From NCBI GenBank assembly GCA_018266955.1, contig JAFDZI010000016.1, forward strand, positions 26,336 through 90,335: a stretch of 64,000 nucleotides of DNA, given 5' to 3'. This document shows, piece by piece, positions 8,669 to 16,943 of this stretch; positions within the stretch are counted from its first letter, which is position 1, and each line of letters begins with the position of its first letter. The stretch is from Bacteroidota bacterium. GTDB lineage: Bacteria > Bacteroidota > Bacteroidia > Flavobacteriales > Weeksellaceae. Below the pieces are notes generated by a model that saw only the letters and a program-made list of their open reading frames with translations, ran no database searches and was not told the origin of the DNA. The translations under genes were made by a program, and so were the position numbers.

Positions 8669-10444
8669 TTAAAATTTATTTTTAAAATCATCGAAGGGAA
8701 TTTCCAGATAACATCGTTTCCCATTGGGCAGGAATTCTGGAAAGCCTAAATTAGTAAAATCTTTGATGAGTTGTTCGGCATCATTTTTATAAATAAAATC
8801 GAAACGGGATTTACTTTGCAAATGATTCCATTGATTTTGGTAAAAATGCATAAATTCTTCTTCGGTTTTGTAGTCTAAAATTTCGAATAAATTTTCTAAA
8901 AATTTTATGACTTGGGTTTCTTTCAACCCCTCAGGAACAGCATTTATTCTAAGTACATTTTCGTTGGCTATTTGCATTTGAAAGCCTAAATCTGGCAAAT
9001 ATTTCTTAATGGACTTATACTTTGTTTTTTCAATCTCGTTCATGTGATACTCCAGTGAAAAAAGCAATGCATGGCTGTTGGAGTTTCTCTTTTGCTGCTT
9101 ATTATTTTCGCTCATTACCAAACGATGCATTCTACCCAAATCCAACATCAGAGTGGCATTGCCTTTGTTGAATAGCCAATACCCATTGGGTAATCTCATT
9201 AGATCTTCGTCAAAATCTTCATCTTCGAAAAGATTAATTTTTGAAGGAGCCGCTTCTATGCTTTGGTGGTACATTTCGGCAAGATTTTGAATTTCTGTCT
9301 GTCGGGATATCGTTTCTTCCTTGAATGGATTAAAGTCTCTATCTACTGTTATTTCTGGCACTTTTATAGAAGTAGAATTCTGAGAAGAAGGACTTTCTTT
9401 TCCAAAAAAATCATCCATCTTGGTGTCACGATCAAAATCCAAACTTGGTGCAATGTTGTAAATTCCGAGCGCTCTTTTGATGGTTGACCGTAAAAGGGCA
9501 AAAATCAAATGTTCGTCTTCAAATTTAACTTCAGTTTTTTGAGGATGGATATTCACATCTATTTTCTCAGGATCCATTTCTAAAAACAAAAAGAAAGAAG
9601 GTACATAACCTGGCAGTAGCAAACCTTCGAAAGCTTCTTGTACCGCTTTGTTCAGATAAGGGCTTTTAAAGAAACGGCCATTTACAAACAAAAATTGCTC
9701 GCCTCTCACTTTTTTTGCTCCTTCTGGTTTGGCAACAAAACCATTAAGCTTCAGCCAATCCATCTCCTCCTTTATGGGAACCAACAAAGGTTGGATTTTC
9801 CTGCCAAATACATCCACAATTCTTTGTAGTTGACTTCCTTTTCTCAATCGAAAGATTGGCTCGTCATTATGGTACAAATCAAACTCTACTCCCTCGTGCG
9901 CCAAAGCTACCCTCTGAAATTCATCAATAATATGTCTGAATTCTATATTGTTGTTTTTCAGAAATTTTCTTCGAGCAGGGACATTATAAAAGAGATTTTT
10001 AACCGAGAAATTAGAACCTTCAGTTGTCTGTATCGGTTCTTGAAATTGTAGTCCTCCACCTTCAATGTAAATATTGGTTCCAATGGGAGATTCTTTCTTT
10101 TTGGTCTTGAGTTCTACTTGCGCTACGGCTGCGATAGAAGCAAGAGCCTCGCCCCTGAAACCCTTAGTAGAGATTTTAAAAATATCCTCTGTATTTTTTA
10201 TTTTGGAAGTTGCATGTCTTTCAAAAGCCATTCTGGCATCGGTATCCGTCATCCCAATACCATTGTCCACTACTTGAATTAAATTTTTACCAGCATCCCG
10301 AACGATTAATTCAATTTTATTCGCTTTAGCATCTATTGCGTTCTCCATTAATTCTTTTACGATAGAAGCAGGTCTTTGCACTACTTCTCCTGCAGCAATT
10401 TGGTTGGCTACATGATCTGGTAAAAGTTGTATTATATCCGACAT
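8669..10444 (-). CDS. mutL: DNA mismatch repair protein MutL (without endonuclease motif)
   Basis: 591 residues. The N-terminal GHKL ATPase is intact: ELMENAIDA (residues 31-39), DNGIGM (60-65) and FRGEALASI (96-104). MutL links MutS mismatch recognition to strand incision. The C-terminal dimerisation domain (from about 410) has DLGRMHR at 435-441 where nicking MutL proteins carry DQHA-x2-E-x4-E, and near the end LPNGKRCY where CPHGRP would be expected. So the nuclease active site and zinc site look absent. First gene of an operon; a TAnnTTTG element lies 18 bases upstream. Confidence 0.95.
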   Translation of the reverse strand: MSDIIQLLPDHVANQIAAGEVVQRPASIVKELMENAIDAKANKIELIVRDAGKNLIQVVDNGIGMTDTDARMAFERHATSKIKNTEDIFKISTKGFRGEALASIAAVAQVELKTKKKESPIGTNIYIEGGGLQFQEPIQTTEGSNFSVKNLFYNVPARRKFLKNNNIEFRHIIDEFQRVALAHEGVEFDLYHNDEPIFRLRKGSQLQRIVDVFGRKIQPLLVPIKEEMDWLKLNGFVAKPEGAKKVRGEQFLFVNGRFFKSPYLNKAVQEAFEGLLLPGYVPSFFLFLEMDPEKIDVNIHPQKTEVKFEDEHLIFALLRSTIKRALGIYNIAPSLDFDRDTKMDDFFGKESPSSQNSTSIKVPEITVDRDFNPFKEETISRQTEIQNLAEMYHQSIEAAPSKINLFEDEDFDEDLMRLPNGYWLFNKGNATLMLDLGRMHRLVMSENNKQQKRNSNSHALLFSLEYHMNEIEKTKYKSIKKYLPDLGFQMQIANENVLRINAVPEGLKETQVIKFLENLFEILDYKTEEEFMHFYQNQWNHLQSKSRFDFIYKNDAEQLIKDFTNLGFPEFLPNGKRCYLEIPFDDFKNKF

Positions 10445-10461
10445 AAAAACAAAATAAAGCG

Positions 10462-10469
10462 CAAAAGTA
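10462..10469 (-). promoter_or_regulatory. -7 element of the mutL operon promoter
   Basis: On the minus strand the sequence reads TACTTTTG, matching TAnnTTTG, 17 bases before the mutL ATG. Confidence 0.5.
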
Positions 10470-10605
10470 AAGAGAATTTATTAATATTATGCTTTGATGC
10501 CTGAACCAGACCTGTGCTTTTTAACAAAAATTTATTTTAGATTAACAAAATTTTAAAATTAAACTTTACTAAAAGGAATAAAATTTGCTGAAACACTACA
10601 ACAAA

Positions 10606-10815
10606 ATGAAAAATATGAAACAAGAAACTAAAATTTTAGCTGCCATCGGAATTGGATTTTTTGCCGTATTGGGCGTTTGCGCACTACGAAAAAAGTTATT
10701 TTCAAAAAAAAACAAAAAACACAATCTATATTTGTACACAGACGAGCACAGGCACTTTGATATTTGTGACAATAACGAAGACAACCATGGGGTTGAACTA
10801 CATGCTCTGAAATAA
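10606..10815 (+). CDS. small single-pass membrane protein, unknown function
   Basis: About 69 residues from the first ATG (10606); a second ATG at 10615 is also possible, while the TTG at 10585 is unlikely. One hydrophobic helix (ILAAIGIGFFAVLGVCAL) is followed by a lysine-rich stretch (FSKKNKKH), so the tail should be cytoplasmic. It resembles YtxH-like small proteins only in layout. Its own terminator follows at 10845. Confidence 0.6.
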   Translation: MKNMKQETKILAAIGIGFFAVLGVCALRKKLFSKKNKKHNLYLYTDEHRHFDICDNNEDNHGVELHALK

Positions 10816-10844
10816 AATATCCTTCCAATATATCATTAACTACC

Positions 10845-10880
10845 AATCAGCAATGTATTTTTCATTGTTGATTTTTTTTA
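10845..10880 (+). terminator. terminator after the small membrane protein
   Basis: An 11-bp stem, AATCAGCAATG with CATTGTTGATT (one G-T pair), and a T-rich run after the stem. Confidence 0.75.
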
Positions 10881-10974
10881 TTGACTTGAATTGATATTTT
10901 TTGGTAGAAAACAATCATTTCTATTTTTTCTATAAGCAAATGTTCTAACCCATTACTAAATTCGTATTTTTTAT

Positions 10975-10982
10975 TAACTTTG
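10975..10982 (+). promoter_or_regulatory. -7 element upstream of the T9SS surface protein
   Basis: TAACTTTG matches TAnnTTTG, 18 bases before the ATG at 11001. Confidence 0.5.
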
Positions 10983-11000
10983 TTGGAACATTTTTTTAAT

Positions 11001-11972
11001 ATGAGAAAAATATTCCTACTTACACTTTTCTGGTGTTCACAATATATTTTTGCACAATCCGATTGCACAACCGCCATCGCTGTTTGTGGAAACACCAACA
11101 TTTCATACACTCCTTCCGGAAGTGGTAATGTTCAAGAAACTTTAGGCGGTTGCTTAAGTTCCAACGAGCATTTTTCAGTTTGGTATAAATTTACTGCAGC
11201 AACCGCTGGGACGCTTACTTTCGAAATCGTTCCCAATGGAAATGCCGACTACGACTGGGCAGTTTACGGACCCAATGTCAATTGCACCAATCTTGGACAA
11301 CCCATTCGCTGTTCTTATGACGCACCACCTCCACAAAACACAGGATTAAACCTTACTGCCACCAATACTACCGATTCTGCTAGTGGCACAGGATATTGTA
11401 TGTTTCTTACCGTTCAGCCTGGAGAAACATATTATTTAATTGTCGATAACTTTTCTGCCAACACCAATGGTTTCGGATTAACCTGGGGAGGTACCGCCAC
11501 TTTAGCTTCTTCTTTTGACAATCCTGGGGTTCAACCATTTCCTATTATTGCACCAGGCCCCAACCATGATGGGGTAATTACCATGTGTGCCACAACGGCA
11601 TCCTATGACTTCACCCAATTAAACGCTGGAATCATCAACAACAATCCTAACTTTTTTATCACTTATCATACCAATACCAACGATGCCATTACGGGTGCCA
11701 ATCCTATTACATCTCCGTACACCATCAATATTCCATCAACCTATTATTACAGTATTCATTATGAAGATCCTAATGATCCCAATAATGCCATCAATAGTTG
11801 TAGAAAAACAGGACCAATTAATTTTGTGTTTGGAAACATCACCCTTAGTCCGGCAACCATAAAAGCATGTAACAACAACAATACAGGCATTGGTGTTTTT
11901 AATTTGAATTCAGCTGCAGTAATTGCAGATCCCAATGTAACTAAAAATACTATCCAACAATGGCGGATTTGA
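11001..11972 (+). CDS. secreted T9SS surface protein, N-terminal part of a frameshifted gene
   Basis: N-terminal fragment (323 residues) of what should be one protein of about 686 residues running to 13060. The start at 11001 gives a signal peptide ending near YIFAQ. The next part (SDCTTAIAVCG..., to about residue 165) looks like a carbohydrate-binding-type or pre-peptidase beta-sandwich; then begins the first of two repeat domains. The frame breaks at the A5 run at 11943-11947. Adding one A restores a reading VTKKYYPTMADLNAG that matches the second repeat (IKYYPNQTDAVNNAN). Either a sequencing error or a real mutation. Confidence 0.75.
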   Translation: MRKIFLLTLFWCSQYIFAQSDCTTAIAVCGNTNISYTPSGSGNVQETLGGCLSSNEHFSVWYKFTAATAGTLTFEIVPNGNADYDWAVYGPNVNCTNLGQPIRCSYDAPPPQNTGLNLTATNTTDSASGTGYCMFLTVQPGETYYLIVDNFSANTNGFGLTWGGTATLASSFDNPGVQPFPIIAPGPNHDGVITMCATTASYDFTQLNAGIINNNPNFFITYHTNTNDAITGANPITSPYTINIPSTYYYSIHYEDPNDPNNAINSCRKTGPINFVFGNITLSPATIKACNNNNTGIGVFNLNSAAVIADPNVTKNTIQQWRI

Positions 11973-13060
11973 ATGCTGGGACCAATGAAATTACCAATCC
12001 AAATGCCTATTCATCTACTGCACCAAAACAAGTATTTGTAAAAGTAACCACACCACAAAACTGTACCAATACCGGAGCGATTAATTTAGAATTTTACCCT
12101 ACTTTCCCTGTGAATGAAGCTAGTTTAATCAGTTGTTTTATAGAAAACACTCCAACGAAAGCAGTTTTCAATCTTACAACGGCCAATGTAACGACTCTTA
12201 CTGGTGCAGTAATTAAATATTACCCAAACCAAACCGATGCCGTAAACAATGCCAATGAAATTCTAAATCCTACTACTTATATTTCTGAAACAAAAACAAT
12301 TTATGCTAAAGTTTCCTACGCAAATGGCTGCTATAACTTGGCTAAAATAAATTTAACCGTTACTCCTCCATCTCCATCCGCTGTTTTGGTGGACAAAGTA
12401 ATCTGTAACGAAAAAACAACCACCTTGGATGCAGGGCCAGGTTATACTGCATACGAATGGAGTACGGGTGCCACAACACAAACCATCACCAATGTAGGCG
12501 TAGGAAATTATTGGGTAAATCTTACCAAAAACAATTGCGTTACCAAACAGTTGGTTAAAGTGCTTCCTTCTGCTGCACCTATTATTTCTTCTGTGGACAT
12601 AAATAACAGTACCATTACCATTAATGCAACCAGTGGAATACCGCCGTACCAATACTCTATGAATGGGATAGATTGGCAAAGTTCAAATGTCTTTAATCAA
12701 GTTCCTAGAGGATTAAATATGGTTTATGTTAAAGACAGTTTCAATTGTATTCCGGTATCATTACAAATTACAGTCCCTAATTTGATTAATGCCATTACCC
12801 CAAACAACGATGGCATCAATGATGAAATTGATTATTCCGCATTGGCATATAAAGAAAATCTTAGTTTCAATGTATTCGATCGATATGGGAAAAAAGTAGC
12901 GACCGCCGATAAAACCAATGGATATAAATGGGATGGAAAATTCCAAGGAAAAAGGCTGAATACGGGCACTTATTGGTATGTGATTTCTTGGAATGAAAAC
13001 GATGCCAACAAAACTCCAGTTGCCTATACCGGTTGGATTTTATTGAAAAATAAAGAATAA
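11960..13060 (+). CDS. T9SS surface protein, C-terminal part with gliding-motility C-terminal domain
   Basis: C-terminal fragment (366 residues) of the frameshifted gene starting at 11001; the ATG at 11960 is most likely an internal Met rather than a true start. It holds a second adhesin-like repeat, an Ig-like stretch with YEWSTGATTQTI, a SprB-repeat-like segment (PPYQYSMNG..W) and, from about residue 275, the gliding motility-associated C-terminal domain (ITPNNDGINDE, FNVFDRYGKKV, WDGKFQGKRLNTGTYWY). That domain is a type IX secretion signal, so the protein should be exported to the cell surface. Confidence 0.8.
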   Translation: MADLNAGTNEITNPNAYSSTAPKQVFVKVTTPQNCTNTGAINLEFYPTFPVNEASLISCFIENTPTKAVFNLTTANVTTLTGAVIKYYPNQTDAVNNANEILNPTTYISETKTIYAKVSYANGCYNLAKINLTVTPPSPSAVLVDKVICNEKTTTLDAGPGYTAYEWSTGATTQTITNVGVGNYWVNLTKNNCVTKQLVKVLPSAAPIISSVDINNSTITINATSGIPPYQYSMNGIDWQSSNVFNQVPRGLNMVYVKDSFNCIPVSLQITVPNLINAITPNNDGINDEIDYSALAYKENLSFNVFDRYGKKVATADKTNGYKWDGKFQGKRLNTGTYWYVISWNENDANKTPVAYTGWILLKNKE

Positions 13061-13084
13061 AAAACAATTTATCTTTCTCAAAAT

Positions 13085-13117
13085 AAAAAATGCTTCATTC
13101 AGTTGAAGCATTTTTTA
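13085..13117 (+). terminator. terminator of the T9SS surface protein gene
   Basis: Stem TGCTTCA / TGAAGCA extended by A and T runs, 24 bases after the stop codon. Confidence 0.85.
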
Positions 13118-13207
13118 TTAACACCCCATCACCCTGTAAATAAAACACTTAAACCCTACAACTCCTTTTTGTTAATTAAATATTAGCCGGATAAAAAGGA
13201 AAAGCTC

Positions 13208-13215
13208 TATCTTTG
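13208..13215 (+). promoter_or_regulatory. -7 element of a probably leaderless dnaB promoter
   Basis: TATCTTTG, exact match to TAnnTTTG, ends four bases before the dnaB ATG at 13220. No -33 TTG at normal spacing. Confidence 0.6.
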
Positions 13216-13219
13216 TTTC

Positions 13220-14809
13220 ATGGCTCAGAAAGAAACTTTATCCTCCTTAATACATGGCAATTTTGCCAAAGAAATGTCTATTGCAAACGGGAAAATACCA
13301 CCCAATGCTGTGGATTTAGAGAAAGTAGTAATTGGTACTTTTCTTATCGACAAAAAAGGATTGGACTATTCCATAGACTTACTTACCCCTGAGGTTTTTT
13401 ATGACCCCAGACATCAAGTTATTTTTGCAACCATAGTCAAACTCTACTTGGAGAGCAACCCCGTGGATCTACTCACGGTGATACAAGAACTAAAAAAAAG
13501 CGAACAACTCTCATTGGCTGGTGGAGACCATTACATTATAGAACTCACAATGGGCGTTTCTTCTAGTGCCCATATAGAATATCATGTCCGAATTATTTTG
13601 GAGAAATTTATTTTGAGAAGTCTTATCAATGTTTCTGCCAATGTTATCGATAGTTCTTATAAGGAATCTACCGATGTATTTGAACTTTTGGATAAAGCCG
13701 AACAAAGTTTTTTCGACATTACCAACGGAACCATAAAAAAAGGGTTTGACACGGCCAATTCCTTAGTAAAACAAGCCGTTGAATCCATTAAAGCACTAAA
13801 AGATAAAGAAGGACTATCGGGGGTGCCTTCTGGGTTCTCCAAATTAGATGAACTTACTGGAGGTTGGCAAAATTCTGACCTCATCATTATTGCCGCTCGT
13901 CCTGCAATGGGAAAGACGGCTTTCATCCTTTCTATGGCTAGAAATATTGCCGTGCAGCACAAATATCCTTTGGCTTTATTTTCTCTGGAAATGGCTTCGG
14001 TACAGCTCATCACAAGAATGATTTCTGCAGAAACAGGTATTTCATCTGAAAAACTAAGAAAAGGAACGCTTACCGACGATGAATGGCAAAGACTCTTTAC
14101 CAATGTTTCTGAATTGGAAAACGCACCGTTGTACATAGACGAAACTCCATCTTTATCCATATTTGATTTTAGAGCAAAAGCCAGACGATTGGTCATGCAG
14201 CACGATGTAAAAATCATCATGGTGGATTATCTTCAACTGATGACAGCTGGTGGAGGAAAAGGCTCGGGCAACAGAGAACAAGAAATCTCCATGATTTCCC
14301 GATCTTTAAAAGCCATTGCAAAAGAACTCAACATACCCGTAATTGCTCTTTCTCAGCTTTCGCGTTCAGTGGAAACGCGTTCAGCTACCAATAAAAGACC
14401 TCAGCTATCTGACCTTAGAGAGTCCGGAGCCATTGAACAAGATGCGGATATTGTATCTTTTATTTACAGACCTGAATATTATAAACTCCCATTTTGGGAT
14501 AATGACCCTGAAGATGCACAGACTTCTACTGAAAACCAAGCAGAGATTATCGTTGCCAAACATAGAAATGGTTCTACCGACGATGTACGATTGGCTTTCC
14601 TAAAAACCATGGGTAAATTTGCCGATTTGGAAGCACTCACCAGCTATTCAGGCTATGGTTCTTCTCATTTTTCGGATCAAAACGAACCCTCTGGCTTTGA
14701 TAAAATAAGAACCACAATAGATCCTGCTTCTGCTTTTTCGATGGGAGGAAGCAATAATCTTACTGCCTCTTCCATGAATGACGACGACGATACGGATATG
14801 CCATTTTAA
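13220..14809 (+). CDS. dnaB: replicative DNA helicase DnaB
   Basis: Hexameric helicase of 529 residues that unwinds DNA ahead of the replication fork. N-terminal domain at about residues 28-130 (PPNAVDLEKVVIG), linker, then a RecA-like ATPase with Walker A RPAMGKT at 227-233, Walker B in KIIMVDYLQLM, and the ALSQLSR and KHRNG motifs. No intein. An acidic tail (NDDDDTDMPF) ends the protein, an arrangement reminiscent of SSB-type tails. Followed after 18 bases by rnhA. Confidence 0.97.
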   Translation: MAQKETLSSLIHGNFAKEMSIANGKIPPNAVDLEKVVIGTFLIDKKGLDYSIDLLTPEVFYDPRHQVIFATIVKLYLESNPVDLLTVIQELKKSEQLSLAGGDHYIIELTMGVSSSAHIEYHVRIILEKFILRSLINVSANVIDSSYKESTDVFELLDKAEQSFFDITNGTIKKGFDTANSLVKQAVESIKALKDKEGLSGVPSGFSKLDELTGGWQNSDLIIIAARPAMGKTAFILSMARNIAVQHKYPLALFSLEMASVQLITRMISAETGISSEKLRKGTLTDDEWQRLFTNVSELENAPLYIDETPSLSIFDFRAKARRLVMQHDVKIIMVDYLQLMTAGGGKGSGNREQEISMISRSLKAIAKELNIPVIALSQLSRSVETRSATNKRPQLSDLRESGAIEQDADIVSFIYRPEYYKLPFWDNDPEDAQTSTENQAEIIVAKHRNGSTDDVRLAFLKTMGKFADLEALTSYSGYGSSHFSDQNEPSGFDKIRTTIDPASAFSMGGSNNLTASSMNDDDDTDMPF

Positions 14810-14827
14810 CTTTGAAAATTATTTTTT

Positions 14828-15304
14828 TTGATAATAGAAATATTTACAGATGGTGCTTGTAGCGGTAATCCGGGCAAAGGTGGTTATGGAATACTGATGC
14901 GTGTGGTGGGTAAAAATTACCAAAAAACCTACCAACAAGGCTATAGAAAAACCACCAACAACCGAATGGAACTTTTGGCGGTAATTGTGGCTTTAGAAAA
15001 TTTGACTTCTAATGGGCACGAAATCCACATTTATACCGACAGCAAATATGTAGCTGATGCCATTAATCAGAAATGGATTTTAGGATGGGTAAAAAAAGGC
15101 TTTCAAAAAGTGAAAAACCCAGATTTGTGGAAAAGATTCTACCCTCTTTATCAAAAGCATCACCCAAAATTCCATTGGATTAAGGGACACAATGGACATC
15201 CCGAAAATGAGATCTGCGATCAATTAGCGGTTTCTGCCGCTCAATCTCCACATCTTTTGATTGATGAATATTATGAGAAACCTGAAGACCCTGGGTTGTT
15301 TTAA
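14828..15304 (+). CDS. rnhA: ribonuclease HI with a TTG start
   Basis: 158 residues. RNase HI cuts the RNA strand of RNA-DNA hybrids. Catalytic acids visible: Asp8 (FTDGACSGNPG), Glu in NRMELLAV, Asp in YTDSKYV, and the final Asp in ENEICDQLA, with the preceding HxxxHxxHPENE-like loop. There is no ATG near the conserved N-terminus; the TTG at 14828 (giving MIIEIFTDG) is the most sensible start. Eighteen bases after dnaB, so probably cotranscribed. The C-terminus is slightly longer than minimal RNase HI. Confidence 0.93.
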   Translation: MIIEIFTDGACSGNPGKGGYGILMRVVGKNYQKTYQQGYRKTTNNRMELLAVIVALENLTSNGHEIHIYTDSKYVADAINQKWILGWVKKGFQKVKNPDLWKRFYPLYQKHHPKFHWIKGHNGHPENEICDQLAVSAAQSPHLLIDEYYEKPEDPGLF

Positions 15305-15379
15305 CAATTAATCATGTTTTTTCTTCCCCCACTATTCCGTTGGTGGTGAACTTATTTCTACATTTTGTAAGGACTGTTT

Positions 15380-15484
15380 GCGTGAAGGATTGTAATGGAA
15401 ATCCTTGGGCAAGGAACGAAGCCCAAGATTGGAATGGAAAGCCTGACCCGGGAAGGTGGGGATTGCCATGGCGAGGGACACGCC
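15380..15484. repeat. REP-like structured intergenic repeat
   Basis: GC-rich block in an AT-rich genome. The ends pair (GCGTG at 15380 with CACGC at 15479), and inside are two hairpins: AAGGATT/AATCCTT and CTTGGGC/GCCCAAG. The overall pattern (GCGTGAAGGATT... ending GGGACACGCCC) is one I recognise from the abundant intergenic repeats of flavobacterial genomes. No coding potential. Only one copy in this window. Confidence 0.7.
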
Positions 15485-15489
15485 CAAAA

Positions 15490-15517
15490 AAAAGAAAAAC
15501 CATCTAAATAGATGGCT
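15490..15517 (-). terminator. terminator of the cytochrome c gene
   Basis: Perfect stem CCATCT/AGATGG with an AAAT loop; on the minus strand a long T-rich run follows. Confidence 0.8.
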
Positions 15518-15528
15518 TTCGAAGTGAA

Positions 15529-15831
15529 TTACTTTTTGTAATTGGTTACATAATCGTACACCAAAGTCGATTGTTTCTCGTCTAATTTTGCTTTAGGTGC
15601 CATAGATTTCATAATGCCCACCCATTTTTCTGCTGAATACTCTGTAGGTTTTGGTAGGTCGTGGCATTTACCGCACTTACTTTCAAACAAATCTTTTCCC
15701 ATGGCGTAATCTACGGCAGAAATTTCTTTTTTCACAGTTGTTGTTTTCGTTTCTGCAGTTGCAACAGTTTTAGACTTACAAGAAACAACCAATACAGTAG
15801 AAACTACTGCTAATGCAAATAATTTTTTCAT
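15529..15831 (-). CDS. c-type cytochrome lipoprotein
   Basis: 100 residues from the ATG at 15831; a start nine codons upstream would put charged residues before the signal and is less likely. Lipobox LVVSC lipidates Cys18, placing it on a membrane surface outside the cytoplasm. One haem-binding CxxCH (Cys53, Cys56, His57) and Met residues near 74-77 that could be the axial ligand make it a small mono-haem cytochrome c. It should carry electrons in the respiratory chain; its partner is unknown. Divergent from meaB. Confidence 0.85.
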   Translation of the reverse strand: MKKLFALAVVSTVLVVSCKSKTVATAETKTTTVKKEISAVDYAMGKDLFESKCGKCHDLPKPTEYSAEKWVGIMKSMAPKAKLDEKQSTLVYDYVTNYKK

Positions 15832-15868
15832 AACTTTCAATTTAAATACTTGTTTCAAATATATATAT

Positions 15869-15876
15869 TATTTTTG
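15869..15876 (+). promoter_or_regulatory. -7 element of a probably leaderless meaB promoter
   Basis: TATTTTTG matches TAnnTTTG and ends five bases before the meaB ATG at 15882. Confidence 0.55.
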
Positions 15877-15881
15877 TTTTG

Positions 15882-16874
15882 ATGAAAGTTTCTACAGAAG
15901 ATTTATACCAAGGTGTTATTTCTGGCAATACCCGGATGCTGGGTAAGGCTATAACTTTGGTGGAAAGCAAAAAACCGGAGCACCGGCAACAATCGGAGGC
16001 CTTATTGAAAAAAATAATGCCCCATACAGGAAATTCTATACGAATTGGCATAACGGGCGTTCCTGGTGCCGGCAAATCTACTTTTATCGAAAGTTTTGGT
16101 TTATTGGCTATTAAAGAAGATAAAAAAGTAGCGGTATTGGCTATAGATCCGAGCTCGGCACTGAACAAAGGGTCTATCTTGGGCGACAAAACCCGAATGG
16201 AAGAATTAGCAAAAGAACAAAATGCCTTTATCCGCCCTTCTCCAAGTTCTGGATTTTTGGGCGGTGTGGCGAACACAACTTTTGAATCCATGCTCATATG
16301 TGAAGCAGCTGGCTATGACTATATCTTAATAGAAACCGTGGGTGTAGGGCAAAGCGAAGTACTCGTGGCGGACATTACCGATGTTTTTTTATTCTTAAAA
16401 ATCATAGGCGGAGGCGACGAATTGCAAGGGATTAAAAGAGGAATTATGGAAATGGTGGACTTAATTTTCATAAACAAAGTAGATGAAACAAACGTTCAAA
16501 AAGCCAAAAACACAAAATTGGAATTGATGCGTGCCTTACATTTTATACATCCAAAGGAGGAAAACTGGAAAATACCGGTACTCCTAGGCTCTGCATTGGA
16601 ACATAGAGGATTGGAAGCCGTATATGAACAGATAGAAAGCTTTATTCAACTAAAAAAGTCTTCCGGAAGATTCGAAGAAGTACGCAAACAACAAGCGGAA
16701 AAGAGGTTTGACTATTGGGTAAAAGAATTGATTTTACAAAAAACAAAGTCAGGAAATTGGGGGAACCAATCCTACAATCAACACAAAAATAGTGTAGCCG
16801 AATTAAAATCCAATCCAAGTACAGAAGCAGCTGAATTTGTTCAACAAATATTTAAAAGCAATCATCTCCTATAA
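15882..16874 (+). CDS. meaB: MeaB/ArgK family GTPase, methylmalonyl-CoA mutase chaperone
   Basis: 330 residues, G3E-type P-loop GTPase that protects and loads adenosylcobalamin onto methylmalonyl-CoA mutase. Walker A GVPGAGKS at 59-66, the IDPSS and ILGDKTRM motifs, VETVGVGQSE (switch region) and NKVDETN (base recognition) are all present. Older annotations call this family LAO/AO transport kinase. The mutase genes are not in the window. Start is ATG 15882; the TTG just before is not needed. Confidence 0.93.
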   Translation: MKVSTEDLYQGVISGNTRMLGKAITLVESKKPEHRQQSEALLKKIMPHTGNSIRIGITGVPGAGKSTFIESFGLLAIKEDKKVAVLAIDPSSALNKGSILGDKTRMEELAKEQNAFIRPSPSSGFLGGVANTTFESMLICEAAGYDYILIETVGVGQSEVLVADITDVFLFLKIIGGGDELQGIKRGIMEMVDLIFINKVDETNVQKAKNTKLELMRALHFIHPKEENWKIPVLLGSALEHRGLEAVYEQIESFIQLKKSSGRFEEVRKQQAEKRFDYWVKELILQKTKSGNWGNQSYNQHKNSVAELKSNPSTEAAEFVQQIFKSNHLL

Positions 16875-16880
16875 GCAACA

Positions 16881-16918
16881 GCCCCTAAGCTTTTATAAAC
16901 TTAGGGCCTGTTTTTTTA
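16881..16918 (+). terminator. terminator of meaB
   Basis: Stem CCCTAAG/CTTAGGG followed by a run of seven T residues. Confidence 0.85.
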
Positions 16919-16943
16919 TTCTTCCTTAATAATGAATGATTGA

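Noticed and set aside
10585..10605. TTG start for the small membrane protein
   Set aside because: Two ATG codons follow within 30 bases and the extra residues add nothing to the helix-plus-basic layout.
15312..15503. Minus-strand frame of 63 codons over the REP-like element
   Set aside because: Composition (Gly, Pro, Phe) reflects the repeat, with no start signal; it is non-coding structured DNA.
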